From Turnera subulata (Eukaryota > Streptophyta > Magnoliopsida > Malpighiales > Passifloraceae), in NCBI GenBank assembly GCA_028386065.3, contig JAKUCV010007175.1:17759-81758 (forward strand): a stretch of DNA of 64,000 bases. Reading direction: 5' to 3'. Made by a program: the position numbers and the translations under genes. This document shows, piece by piece, positions 24,516 to 33,994 of the stretch. Every line of letters starts with the position of its first letter. The stretch's first letter is position 1. The notes under the pieces are model-generated. The model did not search any database. It saw only the letters and a list, made by a program, of their open reading frames with translations, and had not been told where the DNA came from.

Positions 24516-24841
24516 TTTTTTTTTGTCGAAGAAAAAAAAGGCATCAGTGGTGTCATCATCGCCCCGTCGGTCCAGGCCCCGGTCAATACCGGTTACATCC
24601 TGGCATTAGACCCTCCTCATAGGAGAGACCGTCCACCGGGGCACCAGCGGACACCCTCGCCTGCTATGCGTCATAGTGTCGGGGAGACCCCGGGCTCAAC
24701 GGCCACCACCCCACAGTGTGGAAGGCCATATTCGGCCACATCACACTATAATGGGGCTTGACTGGAAGCGCCGGGACTCGAACCCGAGTCCTAGAGATGG
24801 CAGGCTAAAGGCTTTACCACTGGGCCACCACCCCCGGTGGT
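24516..24841 (-). mobile_element. tRNA-derived SINE
   Basis: About 326 bp, antisense, with its A-tail seen as a T run at 24516. Pol III boxes are clear on the minus strand: A box TGGCCCAGTGG (24827-24817) and B box GGTTCGAGTCC (24784-24774). The 15-bp target duplication is GATTTTGATGAATTT (24501-24515 and 24842-24856). The matching position in the second copy, near 63082, has a single target and no insert, so the boundaries are confirmed within this window. The family name is not known to me. Confidence 0.9.
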
Positions 24842-25557
24842 GATTTTGATGAATTTAATTTCTAGGGTTCATCAAGTATAATATTTGGGATATTTCTAAT
24901 TATTTAGTTTCTAACCCTGATTAATTGAGGAAAAACAATAAAAAAAGAATGCATATTAATAATTAGTACGAATTTATTTGCACTCGGATGAAATTCTCAG
25001 TTAAAATTAGATTACGTGATTTGTTTATCATTACATGCCAATATAACAATTATTGGCCATATATATATATAAGTGTTGAAAATATATTAAAATTCAGTCA
25101 AAAAAATTATTAAAATTATTTATAGAATATGTGTTATTCAGCTAAGCATGCAACAAAAATCCCCCATGGGACATTATCACATCTAGCCATATATGGTTCA
25201 ACATATGTAGTGTGAACCAATGTGAAATTTCCGCTTCTTGTATTTCATTACATTATCAAATGTACCTTTATTGCAGTATATTACGGAAGAACATTGTCAA
25301 ATGCTTCCATTGCTACCTTTTTCCTTATTTTTAAAAGGAGTCGTAATCAACTATACTAATTTTGCAAAATGGACCAATGAATATATTATGACCCAGCATA
25401 GAAAAGTTATATGACTCCTATGTTTTCCTTATTTTTAATTGAGCCACTCATTTTAATGTTAATTTTGTACTTCTAATCACATCTAGTCAGTTCTTTTCAC
25501 AGTTTTCGAAACATCTCAATAAAACAACAGTACTCAGGGCATTATTGTCTTTAACAG

Positions 25558-26310
25558 CTCATATGGAACCTGCTTCAATTGAACCCAAACAGGCAGAGTA
25601 GCATTAGTAAAATCCAGCTTTTGCAGATTTGATTCCCACGGCCTTAGAATGAGGGGAACACCCGCAACATGCCAAGGACCACCCATCAATGCCCGAGATA
25701 GAGATGCATCAGTAGGAAATTGAATCAAAATAAGTCCTTCCTTATAATCGGAGACTGATATAACACCCTGCCTACCCCAGAGCTTATTTAGCATGGCATG
25801 TATCAATCCCATACGTGGTGTATTACCCATAAATTGCCCAATTAAACACAGAGAGTATTTTTGTTTACCAATAGCTAAAAGCTCAGGAGGAATGCATAGA
25901 GTAGCATTATCAGCAGCTAGTACAGGTTCAACAAAATCAAGAGTGTCAGGCGCAGAGATAATACCAGGGGAAACAACCTTCGCCCAAGTAACGTTCCGTT
26001 GTGGAATAGGGGAAATAGTAGAATCCTTAGTAGGAGCAATTATATTAGTAGAAGCCTCAACAGGATTGCCGGAACTAGAGGGTAGAGCACCATGGGTAAG
26101 CAGAGATTCACCAGAAGGATAGACTACCGGAGCACCATGCGATTCAACAGAAACAAAGCTAACTGGAGCTCGAATTGGGGTAGCGATGGCTTTACCTTTG
26201 TTAATCGGCCCCAAAGTAGACTTAGGAAGAATCAATCCCCCCAAATCCATAACAAGGGCACTCTTCTCCCGATGAAGACCAGTAGCATCAATTACAGATG
26301 AAGACGCCAT
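25558..26310 (-). pseudogene. LINE copy 2 ORF1, N-terminal half (inverted)
   Basis: Starts at the ATG at 26310 and aligns to residues 1 to about 250 of ORF1 of LINE copy 1 (shared ALVMDLG, PPELLAIGKQKYSLCLIGQFMG). It stops matching at VPYEL, where the inverted segment ends; the remaining frame reads into the target duplication. Confidence 0.88.
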
Positions 26311-26475
26311 GAATTAGAGCATAGTAGAAGAGATGAGGAGAAAAGAAACAATGGGGAAAACAATGAAACAATGGTCGTGATCAAATTTCCGCAGAAAATC
26401 TGTTGAAGGAACTAGAATTTGTGGGAGATTTGGGTGAGAGAAGGGAGAGAGGAGCTCTCGAGAACCATCAGTCAC

Positions 26476-27179
26476 CGACGGGACTTAGCTACTTAGCTAG
26501 TGCCCTAGGTAAGCCGCTTCATGCTTCTCAGGATTGCTCGAAGTTGTTTAAAGGTGATAGTGCCAATATTTGTGTTGATATTGACTTTTCTAAGCCTCTG
26601 AAGAATGAATTGGTGGTGGATATACAAGGGCAAATCACCTCCATCTCTGTCTCTTATTCCTGGAAGCCTCAAAGGTGTGTTTTCTGTAAAGGATGGGGTC
26701 ATCATGAGGATGCATGTACTAAGAAGAAAGTTACTACTAAATGGGTGCAAAAGGTACTTCCAACTCATATATTAGCTGATTCTGTCTCACAGTCACTTAA
26801 GAATTCTAATGCTGAGCTTGCCAACATTTCAAATGTTGTTTCTGAGGATAATGCCTCAAATGTTGCTACCCCAACACTTACCAGTACTGCTGATCCTACT
26901 GCTAATACAGCTCCAGTTATTACTGATGTTGAATCTCATGATGCTGTTGAGTTAGTTCCTATACCTGTGGTTAGTTCTACTTCCAAACTTGACTCTACTT
27001 CTGTTCCTACGGTTATTCATTCTAGTGCTAGTCCAAGTAAAGTTACTGCTGGAGTTGCTACTTTGATTCAGCCGGTGAATAAAGGCCCTAAGCCAAAACG
27101 TGGTAGAGGTGCTAAGGCAAAGCAGGCACAAGTATCTCCGCAGGTGTGTGTTCCACCACTCACTCATCATCCCACTTAA
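26476..27179 (+). pseudogene. LINE copy 2 ORF1, C-terminal half
   Basis: Opens at GLSYLASALG, the point where the inverted half stops. It carries the CCHC knuckle CVFCKGWGHHEDAC and the Lys/Arg-rich tail, and ends in TAATG overlapping the ORF2 start at 27179. It has no start codon of its own in the native context. Confidence 0.88.
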
Positions 27180-30100
27180 TGCGGTGGTTTCTTTGGAATG
27201 TTAGGGGTTTAAATGACCCTATAAAACAAAAATCTGTTCTAAAACGTATTCATAGTGTCTCTGCTGATATTGTATGTTTGATTGAAACCAAAATACAAGT
27301 AGAACATGTCTCTGATGTTCGGAGAAGTTTCCTACCTCATTGGAAATTTGTCAGTAATTATGCGCATGCTCGCCTTGGGCACATCTGGCTGTTTTGGAGT
27401 GATAAGGTGGATATTGTGGTTCTTAATTCTTCTGCGCAAGTTTTGCATTGTCAAGTTACCTGTCTTAGCGAACAAACTAAATGTTTTGCCTCTTTTATAT
27501 ATGGTGCGAATTCAGCGAGTGATCGGGCTTCTAGTCTTTTTCCTAGTATTACAGCTTTTGCTTCTCAAGTTGGAGGTCATCCATGGAGTCTTCTGGGTGA
27601 TTTCAATATTGTTCGTTCTGCAGCTGAATCTAGTTCGGATATATCTCATTTGGCCACTGAGGTAGCTCGATTTAATGATTGTTTGATTACCAATGGTCTT
27701 CTGGATCATCAATATACTGGCTCCCTCTTTACTTGGAGTAATAGGCAGCCTGCAAATCCCATTCTCCGTAAACTTGATAGATTCTTGGTAAATGCTGAAT
27801 GGTTTTCTGTATTTCCAGCTAGCATAGTGGAATTTTTACATCCTGAAATCTCAGATCACAGTGCTATTCTTTTTACTAGTAGTCAACCAGTAACTACAGG
27901 TCCAAAACCATTTAAGTTTTGCAATTATTGGGTTTCTCACTTGAATTTTCTTCCCACTGTGTTATCTGTTTGGTCTGGTAGTAGGAATGGATCTGCCATG
28001 TTCTCTCTTTGGCAGAAACTAAAGTCTCTAAAAGCAGAATTGAAGCAGCTGCATCGTGAGGTTTATGGAGATTTGCCGCGGCAAATTGCACTTATTGAGC
28101 AGGAGCTACAATCAGTTCAAACTCAAGTTCTTGCTGGTAATGCTAATCCTGATTTGCTATCTCTTGAGCAATGTTTATTGCAATCTCTTTCTGAATTTAA
28201 AGTAGCAGAGGAGTCGTACATGAGACAAAGGTCCAGGATTTCATGGCTATCATGTGGGGATTCGAATACTAGATTTTTTCACAATATTGTTAAAGTACGC
28301 AAAGCCAGGAATTCTATTCGTTCTTTAGTTACACCTCAAGGTGTTCTACTCTCTCATCCCTCTCACATTGAAGACTCCATTGTTCAATATTATACTGATT
28401 TTCTGGGACATAAGAATCCGGAGGTAACTGGTGGTTCAGTTTCTTATTTTAGAACTCTTCTTCAACGATCTCTTTCTGTAGATGACTCCATGCAGCTCAT
28501 TGCTGATGTTACTGATGTTGAGATTCATGATGCTATGTTCTCTTTGGGGAAAAATAAGGCTCCAGGGCCTGATGGTTATAGTGTTGAGTTCTTTACCTCG
28601 GCTTGGAATATTGTGGGTAACAATGTCATTGCAGCAATAAAAGAATTCTTTGCTACTGGGAAGCTGTTGAAAGGAGTGAATTCCACAATCATTAGCTTGA
28701 TTCCTAAGGTTTCAAATGCACAAAAGGTAACTGATTACCGCCCTATCTCTTGTTGCACTACTCTTTATAAATGTATATCCAAGATTCTTGCTAGTCGGCT
28801 TCAAAAATGTCTCCCATCTCTCATCAGTAGCAGTCAAACTGCTTTCACTCCTGGTAGGCGAATAGTTGATAATGTATTACTTGCACATGAACTTGTCCAT
28901 AATTACCACAAGGTTGATTTGTCTAGTAGAAGTGCATTAAAAACCGATTTGATGAAGGCTTTTGATTCTGTGGACTGGGACTTTCTCATCAATGTGCTTG
29001 CTGCTATGGGAATACCTCTTCAATTCATTGCTTGGATTAAGATCTGCATTTCCACTACAATGTTCTCTGTCTCTGTTAATGGTGCATTATGCGGATACTT
29101 TAAAGGAGGGAAGGGAATGAGGCAAGGTGATCCGCTATCACCTTACCTCTTTGTCATTTCAATGGAAGTCCTATCTTGCCTCTTGTCCAAAGCAGCTGCA
29201 AACAAAATTCTTCCCTACCACCCTAAATGCTCTAAGGTTCAGCTTACGCATCTTTGTTTTGCTGATGACTTACTTGTCTTTTCTGATGGTAGTCTTGCAG
29301 CAGCCAGTGCTATTAATCATATATTTCAGGAATTTTATTTCCTCTCTGGGCTGAAGTTTAACCCGGCCAAGAGTGAAGCTTTTTTAGCAGGTGTATCTGA
29401 TGGTCTAATTCCACAATTCATTCAAGTCTGTGGCTTCAAACTTGGCACATTTCCGGTTAGGTATCTTGGCGTTCCTTTAATATCAGGGCGTCTTTCTTAT
29501 GCTTATTGTAAACCTCTTATTGATAGGATAATGGCCCGAATCAACAATTGGAGTTCAAAGTTTCTTTCCTTTGCGGGAAAGCTGCAGCTTGTAATGTCTG
29601 TTTTGTTCAGTATACAGAATTATTGGGCGAATGTTTTTATTCTGCCATCAAAAGTGCTAAAGGAAATTGAAAGGCTTTGTGCATCTTTTCTTTGGTCTGG
29701 TTCTTCGGTAAACTCTCGAAAAGCAAAAGTATCTTGGGCAGAGCTAACTTACCCTAAGCAAGAAGGTGGTCTAGGCTTAAAGAAGCTTAAGGATTGGAAC
29801 CAGGCCTGTATTGCAAGGCATCTTTGGAGCCTTCTGCTGCAAGCTGGTTCCCTATGGGTTGCTTGGATTTCAGTCTACTTCCTTAAAGGTCGAAGCATCT
29901 GGAGTATTCCTCTTCCTTCAACATGTTCTTGGAGCATGCGTAAGATATTGAAACTCAGGCCTATATTTTCTAACTCTATCGAGCACTCAATTGGGAATGG
30001 GAAGAAAACATTTGTTTGGTGGGATAGATGGCATCCTTATGGAGTCTTGCACTCTGTGATTCCATCATATATGCTTCCAAGTACCAAGATACCTTTGCAA

Positions 30101-30844
30101 GCTAAGGTCAGTTTCCTTATATCTAATAATTCTTGGGCATGGCCTAACTGTAGATTACCAATCATTACTCAACTTGCACAATCTGCTGCTGCAATGATTT
30201 ACCCTTCTCCTGCTGAAGACCAGCTTAGTTGGTCGTTGTCTCCATCTGGTCATTTCTCCATTCGCAGTGCTTGGGATTTTATAAGGGTTCATAAGCCTCG
30301 GGTGGATTGGTTTAAACTGCTTTGGGCTGCAGGACATATCCCCAAACATAGTTTCGTTACATGGTTGGCTATTCTTGATAGGCTAGCAACAAGGGAACGT
30401 CTTTCTGGTTGGGGTATACTATCTGATACCTCCTGTCTACTGTGTGCACATCACCTTGAGAATAGAGATCATCTTTTCTTTGCCTGTCCATATTCTGCTG
30501 AAGTCTGGTCTCGGTTACTCTATCTTTGTAATGTTTCTCATGTAACAGCTTCTTGGCCAGTCGAATTTATTTGGGTGAAGAGACATTTGCAGAAGAAATC
30601 ATTGAAGTCTATGATATTGCGCATCGCATGGTGCGCTTGCATATATCATATATGGCGGGAACGGAATAACCGCCATTTCACTCACTGTTGTCGTTCCACT
30701 GATGCTGTTGTTGCAGCTGTATGCTCTGACCTGAAATTGCGCTTTTCTGGCTTGAATAACCTCAAATCTAGGATGTTGTCAGGGGAAATGCAAATGCTTT
30801 GTAATTTTTGGTGCATACATTTTGCTCATGATGTTTCTGCTTAG
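27179..30844 (+). CDS. LINE copy 2 ORF2: endonuclease-reverse transcriptase (intact frame)
   Basis: 1221 codons without interruption. The APE endonuclease is N-terminal (WNVRGLNDPIKQ, IETKIQ, GDFNIVRS, SDHSAI). The reverse transcriptase is central (NKAPGPDGY, LMKAFDSVDW, GMRQGDPLSPYLF, FADDLLVFSDG with the catalytic Asp pair), and a zf-RVT region with Cys/His residues follows (CLLCAHHLENRDHLFFACP). The enzyme nicks target DNA and primes cDNA on it. Since ORF1 is broken by inversion, the copy is probably not self-mobile, though its ORF2 protein could in principle act in trans. Confidence 0.93.
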   Translation: MRWFLWNVRGLNDPIKQKSVLKRIHSVSADIVCLIETKIQVEHVSDVRRSFLPHWKFVSNYAHARLGHIWLFWSDKVDIVVLNSSAQVLHCQVTCLSEQTKCFASFIYGANSASDRASSLFPSITAFASQVGGHPWSLLGDFNIVRSAAESSSDISHLATEVARFNDCLITNGLLDHQYTGSLFTWSNRQPANPILRKLDRFLVNAEWFSVFPASIVEFLHPEISDHSAILFTSSQPVTTGPKPFKFCNYWVSHLNFLPTVLSVWSGSRNGSAMFSLWQKLKSLKAELKQLHREVYGDLPRQIALIEQELQSVQTQVLAGNANPDLLSLEQCLLQSLSEFKVAEESYMRQRSRISWLSCGDSNTRFFHNIVKVRKARNSIRSLVTPQGVLLSHPSHIEDSIVQYYTDFLGHKNPEVTGGSVSYFRTLLQRSLSVDDSMQLIADVTDVEIHDAMFSLGKNKAPGPDGYSVEFFTSAWNIVGNNVIAAIKEFFATGKLLKGVNSTIISLIPKVSNAQKVTDYRPISCCTTLYKCISKILASRLQKCLPSLISSSQTAFTPGRRIVDNVLLAHELVHNYHKVDLSSRSALKTDLMKAFDSVDWDFLINVLAAMGIPLQFIAWIKICISTTMFSVSVNGALCGYFKGGKGMRQGDPLSPYLFVISMEVLSCLLSKAAANKILPYHPKCSKVQLTHLCFADDLLVFSDGSLAAASAINHIFQEFYFLSGLKFNPAKSEAFLAGVSDGLIPQFIQVCGFKLGTFPVRYLGVPLISGRLSYAYCKPLIDRIMARINNWSSKFLSFAGKLQLVMSVLFSIQNYWANVFILPSKVLKEIERLCASFLWSGSSVNSRKAKVSWAELTYPKQEGGLGLKKLKDWNQACIARHLWSLLLQAGSLWVAWISVYFLKGRSIWSIPLPSTCSWSMRKILKLRPIFSNSIEHSIGNGKKTFVWWDRWHPYGVLHSVIPSYMLPSTKIPLQAKVSFLISNNSWAWPNCRLPIITQLAQSAAAMIYPSPAEDQLSWSLSPSGHFSIRSAWDFIRVHKPRVDWFKLLWAAGHIPKHSFVTWLAILDRLATRERLSGWGILSDTSCLLCAHHLENRDHLFFACPYSAEVWSRLLYLCNVSHVTASWPVEFIWVKRHLQKKSLKSMILRIAWCACIYHIWRERNNRHFTHCCRSTDAVVAAVCSDLKLRFSGLNNLKSRMLSGEMQMLCNFWCIHFAHDVSA

Positions 30845-31139
30845 TATTTTGTATTCTTGTCTAGGTCATTAGAGTGTTTGTTATACTCTGATGTACATTG
30901 TTGGGGACCTTCCCTAACCCAGTTTTTGGAATACAAATTATTTGATTCTCAAAAAAAAAATTATTGTCTTTAATAGTATTAGTCCAGTTTAGTCCACAGT
31001 TTACCAAACACTTTTCAGTACAACTGTTCTTCTCAATGTACAACATACCAAACAGCAAATAGGACAGTACTATAGTCCAGTCCAGTCCAGTCTAGTCTCG
31101 TCCACTCCAATCCAGTCCAGTGGTCCAAACGCTAGCTTA

Positions 31140-31840
31140 AGTATCTCTGTCTTGTTCTCAAGCCCATAGATTAGCCTAAACAAACCACATTATCCTTTAT
31201 ATCGCCAAGTCGAAGACAAACATCCCATTCTTACCAAACTAACATCCCATTGCAGTTGACTTGATTGACAGTGGAGCAGCAACAGATAAACGAGAGGCCT
31301 CCACCGGTTTAAGGTTTGATCAGTTTATATTGTTTTCCTTTTCCAAAGTTTTTGCAGTTTTGCTTCCGTTGTGACACAAATTTCCTGTAGAACTCACATT
31401 TTAATCAACCTGATCAACTATCAAGTCAGCAGATACAGTTGACCTGATCAACTGTCAAGTGAGGATTGACTAGCTGCTGCTGCTGCTTGGCAATTTGGTT
31501 CAACTGAAGCAGATGATAGGGAAATAGTTTAAGGTGAATTTATTGGAGGATTAGAGGAGAACCTCCTCTCCATCCTTTGCCCATAAAATATTTTTAAATG
31601 TTTCCACCACTAGTTTTATGAATCTCTGTAGAGCTCTGTAATTGGAATTACTTGTTAATTGGTTGTTTATAACTTATAATGAGCAAAACAAAACTTAAAA
31701 TTTTCATCATCTTTCATAAAGTTGCTTACTGTAAAGATCTTCATATCATGCCATTATGTTATTCTACAAGGTGGATTTTTTCAGGCAATTTTATTTGTCT
31801 ATTTACTCTACAGGTTGTTTTAGTTCAAGAAAATAAGCTT
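31140..31840. other. 5' flank of the TIR pseudogene
   Basis: Non-coding. About 31550-31830 resembles 33740-33950, upstream of the intact TIR-NLR gene, so the paralogy extends into the promoter or 5' UTR. A likely 5' UTR acceptor, CTACAG, lies at about 31808-31813. An open frame begins at 31679 in the same frame as the TIR, but its N-terminal part looks like translated UTR. Confidence 0.5.
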
Positions 31841-32640
31841 ATGGATGCAAGAAGAAATTCTCAATCCATGGTGTCTAAATTGAAGAAGCCAAAGAACAAC
31901 CTGGCAGCAGGAGAACCACCTTTCCCTTCCACGGGTCGATGCATTCATTACGACATATTCTTGAGTTTCAGAGGTTCAGATACTCGATATACTTTCACTG
32001 ACCATCTCAAGAGAGAGTTAGTAGTTAAAGGAGGGTATTTAGTGTTTTTTGACGACGAAGGGATTCCATCAGGAAATGAGATTCAGTCAGAACTCCCAAT
32101 AGCAATACAGAAGTCGAAATCATCCATAGTTGTGCTCTCCAAAGATTATGCTTCCTCAAAAATGGTGCTTAAATGAACTTGTGGAGATCGTAAACCGTCA
32201 CACACAAGACGGACATCATGTTTTGCCTGTTTTCTATCATGTAATTCAAGTTTGCATTATGCAGTTTAAGAGCTGCAAATCTCAGAGAAAGTTCAATACA
32301 ACCCAATGGCTTATTCATCTGTGAAAAGAAATGTTTCGAATCTTTATGAAAGGCACATGAAATGGATTCCAAGTTCAAATTCTTACGCTTTTCTAACTAG
32401 TGAGATAAAAAGCTAAAGTAAAATAAAGCAGCACACTCAGAATTCGAAATTGTAACCTCTCTTCTAACAGGCACTAAATTGAAGTTACTTATTTCTCGTG
32501 TTTATTCGATTAACTGATGCAACTTTTGTTCACATTCAGTGATACTGCATAATATCTTTTTTCACGGTCGGTCAAGGGTTTGAGAGAGCCATGGATGAGA
32601 TCTGGCCTGGTCTTTCCTGCTAATGATGGGTTGGGTTCCT
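31841..32640 (+). pseudogene. TIR-NLR pseudogene, paralogue of the gene at 33995
   Basis: The TIR domain begins YDIFLSFRGSDTRYTF and runs well until SKDYASSK. There one extra A in an A run (about 32157-32161) shifts the frame and gives MVLK and a stop, removing the conserved WCLNEL segment with the NADase glutamate. The later TIR code is still readable in another frame (VLPVFYHV). At about 32565-32615 a decayed remnant of the next exon encodes GFERAMDEIW, the same segment that opens the NB-ARC exon of the intact gene. The NB-ARC and LRR are otherwise missing. The same frameshift occurs in the copy at 61121. Confidence 0.85.
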
Positions 32641-33994
32641 TGGGTTTGGGTTTGGAACCCAGGTACTGCTTTAGCCACGGGTTTAGTCCAGCTCAAGTGG
32701 AGTCGGGACAGTAAGATTATTGTTTTAAATAGTCCACAGGGTCATCATTATTAGGCTTTGTCATGTATTGGGAGCAAGACTTTGAACAGTAAGATTATTG
32801 TTTAAAATAGTCCCAATCAGGCAATCACAAAAGTTCTGTATTTGACACCATTCTGTGCTTTTTAAACGACTTATGTACGCATTCCTACTGATTTTTAATA
32901 TAGTAGGGGATCATAGTGGTGGTGGGTGGAACTTCAACTTTGACGAAGGTTATCTTCACTTTCTTGACAGTTTTCTTCCATCTGTTCCTGCTTGACTTTT
33001 CACTGGTCATCATCACTCCCTTCTCTTCATTATTCTTCTCCATTCCGGATCGTATTATCTACTCTGATCTTTGGAGGAGTAAAGATCTTGGGTGGGGGGA
33101 ACACAGCACAGGTACTACATATGCATATCTTTCTTTTTTCTAATTAGTTTTCCTGTTCATCAAATCATGCAGAATCATTCATTGGTCTCTCAATCTTTTA
33201 CTTAGTCTTGTAGTGATCCTGAGACATGTTTTAAGGCCAACCAATCTCCACCTTGCCTACCGTTGCATTTTTCTTTGATCTACAAATATTCCCTTAGAAT
33301 CCTTGTCTTAAAATCTAACACTTTCTGTCAGGAAAGATGCTTGTAATTTTCTGTTATTTGTATAGGGTGAAAATAGTAGTATAGGCTGAGGTACAGCTAG
33401 CATCTCTAGTTAAATTCAGGCAATTTGTAGAGCACTACAATCCGTGGTTTTCAAAATAATTCAAAATATAATGAATCCTCTTGGTAGAAATGAGGAGATG
33501 ATGAAGAGTTACTCACTATAGGTGATCATTCTTTTACTGGATCCTTATTTGCCTAGAGAACAGATAGCCAGCTTTGCCTGATATGTAAACAGGAAGTTGA
33601 GTCTGACAAAGTGATACTGGATGGCCTGATTCTGCTCTTAATACAAATTAATTTTGAGTTATAAGAAGGTGAAAACCGAACGAACCTCCTCAAATATTGC
33701 GGTAGTATAAGAAATCCTTCTAGAATTTGTTTTTCTTGTAATATATGTGATTTTTAAATATTTCTGCAACTATTTTATGAATATCTGCGGAGACCTGTAA
33801 TTGGAATGGCTTGTGAAATTGTTCATAAGAATGACCAAAAGGAAACTTGATTTTTTCTTCTCTTTTGGGGAGTTGCTTACTCTAAATTATTCTACAAGGT
33901 AGATTTCCAAGCAATTTGTGTGTCTCCATTTGCTCTACAATTGTTTTAGCTCACCAGGATAAACTTATGAATACAGGAAGAAATATCTCATCCC
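32641..33994. other. Spacer and presumed promoter of the TIR-NLR gene
   Basis: No gene is supported; the frame at 32916-33143 has no domain. From 33740 to 33950 it resembles the region upstream of the TIR pseudogene. A short leader precedes the ATG at 33995. Confidence 0.5.

Larger units (their letters stand above)
25558..30959 (+). mobile_element. L1-type LINE (copy 2) with inverted 5' segment
   Basis: Flanked by a 17-bp duplication at 25541-25557 and 30960-30976 (ATTATTGTCTTTAACAG, one mismatch). A tail of A precedes the right copy. The first about 918 bp (25558 to about 26475) is the element 5' end in reverse orientation: 5' UTR and the first half of ORF1 on the minus strand. The rest runs on the plus strand from the second half of ORF1 through ORF2. 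Roughly 15 nt of ORF1 are lost at the join. This is the standard product of twin priming. The uninserted site is preserved at about 63784 in the second segment copy. Confidence 0.92.
23584..31136. mobile_element. PIF/Harbinger-like non-autonomous DNA transposon (copy 1, with later insertions)
   Basis: The ends are imperfect inverted repeats: GGCTGCGTTTGGACC on the left and GGTCCAAACGCTAGC on the right. They are flanked by TTA on both sides (23581-23583 and 31137-31139), the target preference of PIF/Harbinger elements. Subterminal GTCCA repeats lie at the right end. Copy 2 (62176-63960) shows the native size, 1785 bp. No transposase is present. The interior has a pyrimidine-rich tract, a small ATG frame at 24121-24216 and about 150-bp tandem repeats (24249 onward), which may be host sequence captured by the element. 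Confidence 0.6.
23109..32424. repeat. Duplicated segment, copy 1 (with LINE and SINE insertions)
   Basis: From 23109 to 31180, and from 31270 to 32424, this region matches 61701-64000 and 60486-61704 respectively at what looks like 97-99% identity. Copy 1 carries two insertions absent from the other: the SINE at 24516-24841 and the LINE at 25558-30959, each with a target duplication. Without them the unit is about 3.6 kb. In copy 2 the order is swapped: the end of this unit (32424) is joined directly to its start (23109), as expected at the junction of a tandem duplication. Confidence 0.88.

Noticed and set aside
24774..24827. tRNA gene on the minus strand
   Set aside because: A and B boxes are present, but the sequence has a SINE body, an A-tail and target duplications, and no convincing cloverleaf.
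27146..30844. Very long open frame as a possible host gene
   Set aside because: Endonuclease and FADD reverse transcriptase motifs, an A-tail and a target duplication show it is LINE ORF2.
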